From contig NZ_JASNRD010000004.1 in NCBI RefSeq assembly GCF_030412015.1, positions 62,001-126,000 of the forward strand: a stretch of DNA of 64,000 nucleotides, in the 5' to 3' direction. Numbering within the stretch: the stretch's first letter is position 1; every line of letters begins with the position of its first letter. The notes below the pieces were generated by a model. The model did no database searches. It was not told the DNA's origin and saw only the letters and a program-made list of their open reading frames with translations. Of the stretch, positions 38,846 through 46,901 are shown piece after piece. This DNA comes from Massilia sp. YIM B02763. GTDB taxonomy: Bacteria; Pseudomonadota; Gammaproteobacteria; Burkholderiales; Burkholderiaceae_D. The position numbers were made by a program, and so were the translations under genes.

Positions 38846-40464
38846 GTGCTTGATTCCTTTGTGTCCGCATACGCGAACGAGATATAGGCAGGATCGTCGA
38901 CGGCGCGTTCGAGGCGGTAGTCCTTGCCGCCATCGGCGCGTGCGCTGCCCGGCACGAAGCCGAGGCGGTCGTACAGCGTCGCGACCTGCATGTTCTTCGA
39001 GCCGGGCCGGTAGCGCGCGCGCAGGCCGTGCGCGGCCGCCGGGTGGCGCGCCACCATCGCCAGGATCTTGTCTTCCACGCGGCGGCCCAGGACGCGGCAG
39101 CTCAGCAGGAAATTCACGATCTCCCCATCGACGAGGATCAGCACGCCGACGATGCCCATGTCGCCGAATTTATCACGGACGTGGAAGTCGAAGACGGTGC
39201 CGCGCCGCATTAGACCGTGCACGTCGTTTTCGGACAGGCGCTCACAGGTCAGGTTGAACTGGTTGGTCTTGTTGACCAGCTGCGCGATGCGGTCCAGGTG
39301 CTTGGCGTCGTTGACGGCGCAGGTGACGAGGATGTCGAGCGAGGCGATGTAGTCCTCGAGCGACTGGAAGCCGGTGCGCGCAGCCTGGCGCGACTGCTCG
39401 GCGCGGTACTGCGCGCTCTTGTCGCGGTCCTCCGCCGTGATGCGCAATGCCTGTAGACCGGGAATGGCGGCCAGCACGCCCGCGCCGGTCAGGAAGCTGT
39501 TCGCATCGAACTGCACGCACTGCACTTCCGGCAGCGTCGAGCGCACTTCCTCGATCTCGAACGGGCTGTCGTCGATGAAGACGAAGCTCGACAGTCCGAG
39601 GTTCAGGTCGTCGGCGATCTGCGCGATCGACACGCTCTTGCGGTCCCAGTTCGCCTTGACGCTGGCGAAGTCGGACAACGCGAGGGGCATGCGGCGCCGC
39701 TCGAACAGCTCGGCGATGTCGTCCGCATTGTTCTTCGTGACCAGCGCCAGCAGCACGCCGCTATCCTTCAACTGGCGCAACTGCCGCTGGAAGATCGCGT
39801 GGACGATGCCCGGGTAGTTGCGGTCGACCTTGATGCCGTCCGGCCCGTCTTCGCCCAGCACGCCGCCCCACAGCGTGTTGTCGGCATCGAGCACGCAGAC
39901 CTTCTTGCGCGGCTGCTGGTACTGGCGCACGCGGTCGAGCACCAGCTGCATGATCTTCGCGACCGCGGCCGGGCTGTACGGCGACTGGAACACGAATTTG
40001 TTCTTGGTGCGGTAGAACTGGCTGCTGCCCATCTCGAGCGCGACGCCGAACAGGTCGAGCACCGCCACGTCCGGCACGTCGGCCGCCAGGTGCGCGATCG
40101 CGGCATTGATCTCCATGACGGCGATGCGCGCGGCGTCCGTATCGGCCTGGTGGAAGTGCAGCGCGTGCGGAGGGAGCACCAGGTTCGACACCAGCAGCCT
40201 GGTCGCATTCGATGCGCGGAAGGTGCGGATCTGCCCGGCCAGTTCATCTTGGCGCGCGCGTGCGCCGGCGTCCGCATACACGTCGAGGAAGTAGTCGGTA
40301 TCGAGCAGCAGGACGGCCACGTCCGCATCGCACTCCTGCAGCAGGAACTGGCCGACCTGTCCCAGCTCGGCGTACTGGAGTGCCCAGTCGCCGGTTTCTT
40401 GCAGGATCTCCGGCAGCTTGCCGAATACCTGGCCGACGGTATTGGAAACGATCTGTAACTTCAT
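38842..40464 (-). CDS. FkbH-like HAD-family protein with GNAT domain
   Basis: Encodes 540 residues. The N-terminal ~170 residues are an SGNH-like region. The HAD-type domain has V-L-D-A-D-N-T-L-W-G-G (Asp192, Asp194) and F-I-D-D-S-P-F-E near residue 300. A GNAT-like domain with Q-L-V-N-K-T-N-Q-F-N and D-K-F-G-D-M-G-I-V-G fills about 375-530. FkbH proteins dephosphorylate 1,3-bisphosphoglycerate and load a glyceryl group on an ACP in polyketide pathways. It is the first gene of the operon; M-K-L-Q-I-V was chosen because earlier in-frame codons run through the promoter. Confidence 0.85.
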   Translation of the reverse strand: MKLQIVSNTVGQVFGKLPEILQETGDWALQYAELGQVGQFLLQECDADVAVLLLDTDYFLDVYADAGARARQDELAGQIRTFRASNATRLLVSNLVLPPHALHFHQADTDAARIAVMEINAAIAHLAADVPDVAVLDLFGVALEMGSSQFYRTKNKFVFQSPYSPAAVAKIMQLVLDRVRQYQQPRKKVCVLDADNTLWGGVLGEDGPDGIKVDRNYPGIVHAIFQRQLRQLKDSGVLLALVTKNNADDIAELFERRRMPLALSDFASVKANWDRKSVSIAQIADDLNLGLSSFVFIDDSPFEIEEVRSTLPEVQCVQFDANSFLTGAGVLAAIPGLQALRITAEDRDKSAQYRAEQSRQAARTGFQSLEDYIASLDILVTCAVNDAKHLDRIAQLVNKTNQFNLTCERLSENDVHGLMRRGTVFDFHVRDKFGDMGIVGVLILVDGEIVNFLLSCRVLGRRVEDKILAMVARHPAAAHGLRARYRPGSKNMQVATLYDRLGFVPGSARADGGKDYRLERAVDDPAYISFAYADTKESST

Positions 40465-40501
40465 CTGCCGACGCGAGAGGGGAGGATAGTTGATGCAGGG
40501 C

Positions 40502-40507
40502 ATTATA
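40502..40507 (-). promoter_or_regulatory. Candidate -10 box for the FkbH/ACP operon
   Basis: A perfect TATAAT on the minus strand lies 37 bases before the FkbH start. No good -35 is seen at the usual spacing. All seven genes down to 35556 overlap or nearly touch, so this could drive them all. Confidence 0.5.
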
Positions 40508-40603
40508 CTGCGTCCGCCCGGCGGTGATCTCGTCGAATGTTGCTGCTGGGATACGGTGGCTGGAGATTTCCATTGTCGGGATGGAAAGGGCTTCCGGGGG
40601 CGG

Positions 40604-40645
40604 ACAAAACAAAACGGGCCGCAGCGATGAAGCGTGCGGCCCGTT
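40604..40645 (-). terminator. Terminator of tRNA-His
   Basis: On the minus strand AACGGGCCGC and GCGGCCCGTT form a perfect ten-base stem, continued by TTGTTTTG, 11 bases past the tRNA 3' end. Confidence 0.9.
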
Positions 40646-40656
40646 CCAGGAATTCT

Positions 40657-40733
40657 TGGGGTGGCTGATGGGACTCGAACCCACGACAACAGGAATCACA
40701 ATCCTGGACTCTACCAACTGAGCTACAGCCACC
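40657..40733 (-). tRNA. tRNA-His (anticodon GTG)
   Basis: The minus strand folds as a full cloverleaf: acceptor GTGGCTG/CAGCCAC, D arm with AGCTCAGTTGGTAGAG, anticodon loop TTGTGAT, T loop TTCGAGT and encoded CCA. The base before the acceptor is G and the discriminator is C, giving the extra G(-1):C73 pair that marks tRNA-His. Coordinates include G(-1) and CCA. Confidence 0.97.
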
Positions 40734-40747
40734 ACTGACTTGCTTTT

Positions 40748-40770
40748 CTGTCTCGTTGTTGCCGAGACAG
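40748..40770 (-). repeat. Leader hairpin between promoter and tRNA-His
   Basis: CTGTCTCG and CGAGACAG are perfect eight-base arms with a seven-base loop, between the tRNA-His promoter and the tRNA. It may assist processing of the precursor; no T run follows. Confidence 0.5.
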
Positions 40771-40776
40771 AACGAG

Positions 40777-40805
40777 ATTATATAGGCTGATCCCCGATCT
40801 GGCAA
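40777..40805 (-). promoter_or_regulatory. Sigma-70 promoter of tRNA-His
   Basis: On the minus strand TTGCCA and TATAAT are separated by exactly 17 bp, in the gap between murI and the tRNA. It is one of the clearest promoters in the window. Confidence 0.85.
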
Positions 40806-40846
40806 ATCTATTTCTCCCAATAGTGCCGAGCCGGGCGGGGCATGCT

Positions 40847-41677
40847 TCAGGCGGCGTCGAACGTCGCTTCGTACACGGGCGGGTCGATGCCGACCAGGAC
40901 GTTGAACGCGGCCGACAGCGCCGTGGCGCTGGCGCTCGTATAGGCTTCCAGGCTGCCGGGAGATGCATCCTGGCGCAGCAGTCCACCGCCTTCCAGCAGG
41001 CGCACCAGCTGACGCGTGACGGCTTCGCCCGTGTCGACGAGGGTGATGCCTGCGCCGCCGGCTTCCAGCGCTACCTGCTCGATCGATGCCTTCACCAGCG
41101 GATAGTGGGTACAGCCCAGGACCAGGGTGTCGACGCCCTGTTCGACCAGCGGCGTGACGTAGCGGCGCAGCATGGCCGTGGTGCCTTCGGCATCGTTGGC
41201 CTCGATGCGTTCGACCAGGCCGCGGCAGGGCTGCAGCAGGAACTCGGCCTGCGTCGCCCCACTGACTTCGTCGCGCAGGCGCAGGAACTTGGCGCCGGCC
41301 AGCGTGCCTGCCGTGGCGAGCACGCCGATCTTGCCGTTGCGGCTGGCGGCTGCCGCCGGCTTCAGGCCCGGTTCGACGCCGACGATGGGCATGTCGGGGA
41401 AGTGCTCGCGCAGCACCTTCACGGCGGCGACGGTCGCCGTGTTGCAAGCCACCACCAGCGCCTTGATGCCGCGCGCGACGAGGAAGCGCGCCACCGCGAG
41501 CGAACGCGCGGCCACCACCTCGTCGGACTTGTCGCCGTAGGGGGCGTAGCCGGCGTCGGCCACGTAGATCAGGTGTTCATGGGGGAGCCGCGCGCGGACG
41601 TGGCGCAGGATGGAGAGGCCGCCAAGGCCGGAGTCGAAGACGCCGATGGGGGCGTCGAGGGAGGGCGGGGTGTGCAT
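40847..41677 (-). CDS. murI: Glutamate racemase
   Basis: Encodes 276 residues. MurI interconverts L- and D-glutamate for peptidoglycan. The opening I-G-V-F-D-S-G-L-G-G-L-S-I-L carries the conserved Asp and Ser. The two catalytic cysteines are in V-V-A-C-N-T-A-T and L-G-C-T-H-Y-P-L. D-A-G-Y-A-P-Y-G-D-K is also typical. The ATG giving M-H-T-P-P-S was chosen; upstream in-frame sequence lies in an extragenic palindrome. Confidence 0.96.
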   Translation of the reverse strand: MHTPPSLDAPIGVFDSGLGGLSILRHVRARLPHEHLIYVADAGYAPYGDKSDEVVAARSLAVARFLVARGIKALVVACNTATVAAVKVLREHFPDMPIVGVEPGLKPAAAASRNGKIGVLATAGTLAGAKFLRLRDEVSGATQAEFLLQPCRGLVERIEANDAEGTTAMLRRYVTPLVEQGVDTLVLGCTHYPLVKASIEQVALEAGGAGITLVDTGEAVTRQLVRLLEGGGLLRQDASPGSLEAYTSASATALSAAFNVLVGIDPPVYEATFDAA

Positions 41678-41728
41678 GGCGTGATGTTGACGCAAGCGGG
41701 TGGTGCGGTCGTGCCGGCAAAAAATTGG

Positions 41729-41748
41729 GTCCCTGCCTTCGCAGGGAC
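41729..41748. repeat. Extragenic palindrome (REP-like), copy 1
   Basis: GTCCCTGC, loop CTTC, GCAGGGAC. The same core recurs at 46707, 46795, 46849 and 49719, always between genes. Confidence 0.85.
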
Positions 41749-41824
41749 GACGCGTGAACGGTCGCACCGTATCCACCGTCGCCCCTGACCTAGCCGGCCG
41801 CCTTGGCAGGGGCCCAATTTCATA

Positions 41825-43357
41825 TCAAGCTGCGTTGACGGGAATACCCTTCAGCGACTCGATCTTGGCCGCCCACTCCTTCGGACCCGTCGTGTGCACC
41901 GAGGTACCCGTCGAATCGACGGCCACGGTCACCGGCATGTCCTTGACCTCGAATTCGTAGATCGCTTCCATGCCCAGGTCCTCGAAGCCCAGCACCTTGG
42001 CCGACTTGATCGCCTTCGACACCAGGTAGGCCGAACCGCCGACCGCCATCAGGTAGGCCGACTTGTGGTTCTTGATCGATTCGATCGCCGCCGGGCCGCG
42101 CTCGGCCTTGCCGATCATCGCGATCAGGCCCGTCTTCTCGAGCATCATGTCGGTGAACTTGTCCATGCGGGTCGCGGTGGTCGGACCGGCCGGGCCCACG
42201 ACTTCGTCGCCGACCGGATCGACCGGGCCGACGTAGTAGATCACGCGGTTGGTGAAGTCCACCGGCAGCGGTTCGCCCCTGGCCAGCATGTCCTGGATGC
42301 GCTTGTGCGCGGCGTCGCGGCCGGTCAGCATCTTGCCGTTCAGGAGCAGGGTCTGGCCCGGCTGCCAGGACGCGACTTCTTCCTTGGTCAGCGTGTCCAG
42401 GTTCACGCTCTTCGATTTCTGCGTGTCCGGGGTCCACTGCACGTCCGGCCAGGTCGACAGCGCCGGCGGTTCGATGTAGGCCGGGCCCGAGCCGTCCAGC
42501 ACGAAGTGGGCGTGGCGGGTGGCGGCGCAGTTCGGGATCATCGCCACCGGTTTCGACGCCGCGTGGGTCGGGTACATATTGATCTTCACGTCCAGCACGG
42601 TGGTCAGGCCACCCAGGCCTTGCGCGCCGATGCCCAGCGCGTTGATCTTGTCGCACAGCTCGATGCGCAGCTCTTCCAGTTTGTTCTGCGGGCCGCGCTG
42701 CTTCAGCTCGTACATGTCGATGTCTTCCATCAGCGACTCTTTCGCCATCAGCATCGCCTTCTCGGCCGAGCCGCCGATGCCGATGCCCAGCATGCCCGGC
42801 GGGCACCAGCCGGCGCCCATCAGCGGCACGGTCTTCAGCACCCAGTCGACCAGCGAGTCGGACGGGTTCAGCATGACGAACTTGGTCTTGTTCTCCGAGC
42901 CGCCGCCTTTCGCCGCCACTTTCACGTCGACGGTGTCGCCCTCGACCAGTTCCATGTGCACGACGGCCGGGGTGTTGTCCTTGGTGTTCTTGCGCTCGAA
43001 GTGCGGGTCGGCGACGATCGATGCGCGCAGCTTGTTGTCCGGGAAGTTGTACGCGCGGCGCACGCCTTCGTTGACGGCGTCCGTGACGGAACCCGTGAAG
43101 CCTTCGAAGCGCACGCCCATGCCCACCTTCAGGAACACGTTGACGATGCCGGTGTCCTGGCAGATCGGGCGCTTGCCTTCGGCGCACATCTTGGAGTTGG
43201 TCAGGATCTGCGCGATCGCATCCTTGGCCGCCGGGCTCTGTTCGGCCTCGTAGGCGCGCGCCAGGTGCTGGATGTAGTCGGCCGGGTGGTAGTAGCTGAT
43301 GTACTGCAGTGCGGCGGCGACCGATTCGATCAGGTCGTCTTGTTTGATGACAGTCAT
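41825..43357 (-). CDS. Class I (iron-sulfur) fumarate hydratase
   Basis: Encodes 510 residues, the single-chain FumA/FumB length. The enzyme hydrates fumarate to malate with a [4Fe-4S] cluster. The alpha part has P-I-C-Q-D-T-G-I-V, the middle L-G-I-G-I-G-G-S-A-E-K-A and I-P-N-C-A-A-T-R-H-A-H-F, and the beta part (from about 330) G-R-D-A-A-H-K-R and G-P-T-T-A-T-R-M-D. Candidate cluster cysteines lie in C-Q-D-T-G, W-C-P-P-G-M and N-C-A-A-T. It is oriented like the YqhA-family gene, 40 bp after it. Confidence 0.95.
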   Translation of the reverse strand: MTVIKQDDLIESVAAALQYISYYHPADYIQHLARAYEAEQSPAAKDAIAQILTNSKMCAEGKRPICQDTGIVNVFLKVGMGVRFEGFTGSVTDAVNEGVRRAYNFPDNKLRASIVADPHFERKNTKDNTPAVVHMELVEGDTVDVKVAAKGGGSENKTKFVMLNPSDSLVDWVLKTVPLMGAGWCPPGMLGIGIGGSAEKAMLMAKESLMEDIDMYELKQRGPQNKLEELRIELCDKINALGIGAQGLGGLTTVLDVKINMYPTHAASKPVAMIPNCAATRHAHFVLDGSGPAYIEPPALSTWPDVQWTPDTQKSKSVNLDTLTKEEVASWQPGQTLLLNGKMLTGRDAAHKRIQDMLARGEPLPVDFTNRVIYYVGPVDPVGDEVVGPAGPTTATRMDKFTDMMLEKTGLIAMIGKAERGPAAIESIKNHKSAYLMAVGGSAYLVSKAIKSAKVLGFEDLGMEAIYEFEVKDMPVTVAVDSTGTSVHTTGPKEWAAKIESLKGIPVNAA

Positions 43358-43397
43358 GAGGATCTCGCTAGGGGGACTTGGGGTGCTTGGGTGCGTT

Positions 43398-44006
43398 TCA
43401 GTGCTGCTTGGGGTTGCCGGTATTCGACATGATGCGGTCGGTGTAGGCGATCGCCATCGCCGACAGCAGGAAGACGGCGTGAATGCACGTCTGTGCGATC
43501 AACGTCTTCTCGTTGTACGCGTTGGCGTTGATGAAGGTCTTCAGCAGGTGGATCGAGGAGATGCCGATGATCGCCATCGCCAGCTTCGTCTTCAGTACCG
43601 ACGCGTTCACGTGCGACAGCCATTCCGGCTGGTCCGGATGGTCTTCCAGGTGCATGCGCGACACGAAGGTCTCGTAGCCGCCCACGATCACCATGATCAG
43701 GAGGTTCGAGATCATGACGACGTCGATCAGGCCCAGCACGACCAGCATGATCGTCGTCTCGTTCAATTTCGTCGGGGCGGGCGCGCCCGGTACGGACACT
43801 GCCGCGATGATGTGCTGCAGCGCTTCCTCGCTGCCCATCGCGGCCATGACGAGGTCGGCCAGCTCGACCCAGAAATGGTACACGTAGACGCACTGCGCCA
43901 GGATCAGGCCCAGGTACAGGGGCAGCTGCAGCCAGCGGCTGGCGAACATGAAATTGGCGAGCGCCGAGCGCTTCTTGGCGGCGGCAGGGGATCGTGGTTC
44001 GTACAT
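43398..44006 (-). CDS. YqhA-family (UPF0114) inner-membrane protein
   Basis: Encodes 202 residues with four membrane helices: about 25-45 ([11 protein letters not shown]), 85-110 ([17 protein letters not shown]), 135-155 and 165-185. The pattern and G-G-Y-E-T-F-V-S match the TIGR00645/UPF0114 family of unknown role. The chosen ATG gives M-Y-E-P-R-S; a TTG at 44042 would add 12 residues. It diverges from acs across 286 bp, where only weak -10-like sequence (TAGAAT, 44105) is seen. Confidence 0.87.
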   Translation of the reverse strand: MYEPRSPAAAKKRSALANFMFASRWLQLPLYLGLILAQCVYVYHFWVELADLVMAAMGSEEALQHIIAAVSVPGAPAPTKLNETTIMLVVLGLIDVVMISNLLIMVIVGGYETFVSRMHLEDHPDQPEWLSHVNASVLKTKLAMAIIGISSIHLLKTFINANAYNEKTLIAQTCIHAVFLLSAMAIAYTDRIMSNTGNPKQH

Positions 44007-44292
44007 CGGGAAGAGGACTCCGGTGAAGCAGCGGGAAGACAACTCGGCATTCTACACCCGCCGAGCTCCACTGGCACCTTCCTTCGATGTTGCGGAAAGC
44101 TTGCTAGAATGACCTTGGGATGCCGAGGCGAGGCCGCCGGCGCGTATGGACGCGATCCATGCAAGCGACCCCTGTAAGCGCTCAGTAAGCGAGCCCGCAT
44201 AAGGTATGTGGCAAAACTACCAGGATCCCGACCTGCGGCCCGCGTGTGGCCGCCGTAACCGATCGGGAATCCGCATGACTAAGGAGACTAGT

Positions 44293-46284
44293 ATGGCCGA
44301 GAACGAGAACAGCCTGCAGGGCCTGCAGGAAAACCGCGTATTCAACCCGTCCGCGGAATTCGCCGCCCAGGCGACCATTTCCGGCATGGAGGCGTACAAC
44401 AAGCTGTGCGCCGAAGCCGAACAGGACTACGAAGGCTTCTGGGCCCGCCTGGCCCGCGAGAACATCGCCTGGAACAAGCCTTTCACGCAAACCCTCGACG
44501 AGTCGAACGCGCCCTTCTATAAATGGTTCGCCGACGGCAAGCTGAACGCGTCGTACAACTGCCTCGACCGCAATATCGAGAACGGCAACGGCGACAAGAC
44601 CGCCATCATCTTCGAAGCCGACGACGGCACCGTCACGCGCGCCACCTACCGCGAGCTGCACGAGCGCGTCGCCAAGTTCGCCAACGGCCTCAAGTCGCGC
44701 GGCATCAAGAAGGGCGACCGCGTCGTCATCTACATGTCGATGTCGATCGAAGGCGTGGCCGCGATGCAGGCCTGCGCCCGCATCGGCGCGACGCACTCCG
44801 TCGTGTTCGGCGGCTTCTCGGCGAAGTCGCTGCAGGAGCGCATCGTCGATGCCGGCGCCGTCGCCGTCATCACGGCCGACGAGCAGCTGCGCGGCGGTAA
44901 ATCGCTGCCGCTGAAGGCCATCGTCGACGAGGCGCTGGCCATGGGCGGCTGTGAGACCATCAAGGACGTCATCGTCTACAAGCGCACCGGCGGCAACATC
45001 CACTTCCAGGAAGGCCGCGACATCTGGCTGCACGACCTGGTCGACGGCCAGAGCGCCGAGTGCGAGCCGGAGTGGGTGGATGCGGAACATCCGCTGTTCA
45101 TCCTCTACACCTCGGGCTCGACGGGAACGCCGAAGGGCGTCCAGCACTCCACCGGCGGCTACCTGCTGTGGGCGATGCTGACGATGAAGTGGACCTTCGA
45201 CATCAAGCCGTCCGACGTCTACTGGTGCACGGCCGACATCGGCTGGGTCACGGGCCACACCTACATCGCCTACGGCCCGACCGCCGTCGGCGCCACGCAA
45301 GTCATCTTCGAAGGCGTGCCGACCTATCCGCACGCGGGCCGCTTCTGGGAAACCATCGCCAAGCACAAGGTCAGCATCTTCTACACGGCGCCGACCGCGA
45401 TCCGCTCGCTGATCAAGGCCTCGAACGCGGACGAGAAGGTGCATCCGAAGAGCTTCGACCTGTCCAGCCTGCGCCTCCTGGGCACCGTGGGCGAGCCGAT
45501 CAATCCGGAAGCCTGGATGTGGTACTACAACAATGTCGGCGGCGCGCGCTGCCCGATCGTGGATACCTTCTGGCAGACCGAGACGGGCGGCCACATGATC
45601 ACGCCGCTGCCGGGCGCGACGCCGATGGTGCCAGGGTCCTGCACGCTGCCGCTGCCGGGCATCATGGCCGCCATCGTGGACGAGTCGGGCGCCGACGTGC
45701 CGAACGGCCAGGGCGGCATCCTGGTCGTCAAGCGTCCGTGGCCGTCGATGATCCGCACGATCTGGAACAACCCGGACCGCTTCCGCACCGCCTACTACCC
45801 GGAAGAGCTGGGCGGCAAGTACTACCTGGCCGGCGACGGCGCGATCCGCAACAAGGACACGGGTTACTTCACGATCACGGGCCGCATCGACGACGTGCTG
45901 AACGTCTCGGGCCACCGCATGGGCACGATGGAGATCGAATCGGCGCTGGTGGCGCACCCGCTGGTGGCGGAAGCCGCCGTGGTCGGCAAGCCGGACGAGA
46001 CGACGGGCGAGGCAATCTGCGCCTTCGTCGTGCTCAAGCAGGCGCGCCCGAGCGGCGAGGAAGCGAAGAAACTGGCGGCCGAGCTGCGCAACTGGGTCGG
46101 CAAGGAAATCGGCCCGATCGCGAAGCCGAAGGAAATCCGCTTCGGCGACAACCTGCCGAAGACGCGCTCCGGCAAGATCATGCGCCGCCTGCTGCGCGTG
46201 CTGGCCAAGGGGGAAACGATCAGCCAGGACGTCTCGACGCTGGAAAACCCGGCCATCCTCGAACAGCTGAAAGAATCTGCTTGA
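44293..46284 (+). CDS. acs: Acetyl-CoA synthetase
   Basis: Encodes 663 residues. Acs activates acetate to acetyl-CoA through acetyl-AMP. AMP-binding motifs are intact: [11 protein letters not shown] near residue 275, [10 protein letters not shown] near 425 and the A10 segment [11 protein letters not shown], whose lysine is the usual acetylation control site. AAGGAG lies six bases before the ATG, which decides the start over earlier in-frame codons. Confidence 0.97.
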   Translation: MAENENSLQGLQENRVFNPSAEFAAQATISGMEAYNKLCAEAEQDYEGFWARLARENIAWNKPFTQTLDESNAPFYKWFADGKLNASYNCLDRNIENGNGDKTAIIFEADDGTVTRATYRELHERVAKFANGLKSRGIKKGDRVVIYMSMSIEGVAAMQACARIGATHSVVFGGFSAKSLQERIVDAGAVAVITADEQLRGGKSLPLKAIVDEALAMGGCETIKDVIVYKRTGGNIHFQEGRDIWLHDLVDGQSAECEPEWVDAEHPLFILYTSGSTGTPKGVQHSTGGYLLWAMLTMKWTFDIKPSDVYWCTADIGWVTGHTYIAYGPTAVGATQVIFEGVPTYPHAGRFWETIAKHKVSIFYTAPTAIRSLIKASNADEKVHPKSFDLSSLRLLGTVGEPINPEAWMWYYNNVGGARCPIVDTFWQTETGGHMITPLPGATPMVPGSCTLPLPGIMAAIVDESGADVPNGQGGILVVKRPWPSMIRTIWNNPDRFRTAYYPEELGGKYYLAGDGAIRNKDTGYFTITGRIDDVLNVSGHRMGTMEIESALVAHPLVAEAAVVGKPDETTGEAICAFVVLKQARPSGEEAKKLAAELRNWVGKEIGPIAKPKEIRFGDNLPKTRSGKIMRRLLRVLAKGETISQDVSTLENPAILEQLKESA

Positions 46285-46331
46285 GTGCGGGCCGATTTAG
46301 GAGTTTAATCTCCTGACAGATTGCAGAGTTG

Positions 46332-46366
46332 ATGCCGCGCTGGGAAACCGGGGCGGCATTTTTTTA
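46332..46366 (+). terminator. Terminator of acs
   Basis: ATGCCGC and GCGGCAT pair across a 14-base loop, followed by a run of seven T. It begins 47 bases past the acs stop. Confidence 0.85.
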
Positions 46367-46382
46367 TGCGTTTCAGGCGCTC

Positions 46383-46679
46383 TTATGCGCCATCGGTATC
46401 GCTGTTCCCGCCGAAGGCTTTCATCAGGGCGTCGCGGTCGATGGCCGCTTTCCCGGCGCTGGCGGTGGCGCGTCCGCGTTTTCCCGTGAACTCTTCCTCG
46501 ATATTGTCGCGGTAATAACTCCACGGCGAGGCGGACGTCGACAGCTTGCGCCAGGTGTCGCTGCCGACGGCGGCGTAGTCGATGGCGGTGCCGTCGTCGA
46601 ATTCCACGCGCAGGGTGCGCTCGCGCTGGTCGTAGCCGATGGCGCGCAGCTTGCCGGCGTTGATCTTCTTCATTTCCAT
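46383..46679 (-). CDS. KTSC-domain protein
   Basis: Encodes 98 residues. The KTSC domain is visible in I-G-Y-D-Q-R-E-R-T-L-R-V-E-F-D-D-G, then Y-A-A-V-G-S-D-T-W-R-K-L and S-Y-Y-R-D-N-I-E-E-E-F. This small fold, related to a C-terminal domain of lysyl-tRNA synthetase-like proteins, occurs alone in many bacteria; its role is unknown. AGGAG precedes the ATG at 46679. The longer reading to 46796 crosses a repeat and was rejected. Confidence 0.82.
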   Translation of the reverse strand: MEMKKINAGKLRAIGYDQRERTLRVEFDDGTAIDYAAVGSDTWRKLSTSASPWSYYRDNIEEEFTGKRGRATASAGKAAIDRDALMKAFGGNSDTDGA

Positions 46680-46706
46680 CGTGGGCTCCTGGATGATGAG
46701 GCGTCG

Positions 46707-46724
46707 TCCCTGCGCAGGCAGGGA
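46707..46724. repeat. Extragenic palindrome (REP-like), copy 2
   Basis: TCCCTGC, loop GCAG, GCAGGGA, just upstream of the KTSC gene. Confidence 0.85.
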
Positions 46725-46790
46725 TCCAAGTACTCGTAGAGTTAACGGATCCGGAGCCGCCTCGTTGACTGGCCTGGCAACATAAACCAA

Positions 46791-46890
46791 CGTCATTCCC
46801 GCGCAGGCGGGAATCCATGCTGAGTTGGCTAAAGATGCTCAGCATGGGTTCCTGCCTTCGCAGGAAGTCGTTTCCGGCAATGCCGGGAAC
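46791..46890. repeat. Paired REP-like palindromes (BIME-like unit)
   Basis: ATTCCCGC/GCGGGAAT (46795-46814) and TTCCTGC/GCAGGAA (46849-46866) face each other. Between them CCATGCTGAG (46815-46824) and CTCAGCATGG (46838-46847) form a perfect inverted pair, so the two units make one larger palindrome. A further hairpin GTTTCCGGC/GCCGGGAAC follows at 46870-46890. The latter ends 11 bases from the stop of the 900-residue gene and may help terminate it. Confidence 0.85.
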
Positions 46891-46901
46891 GACGTGGCGG
46901 C

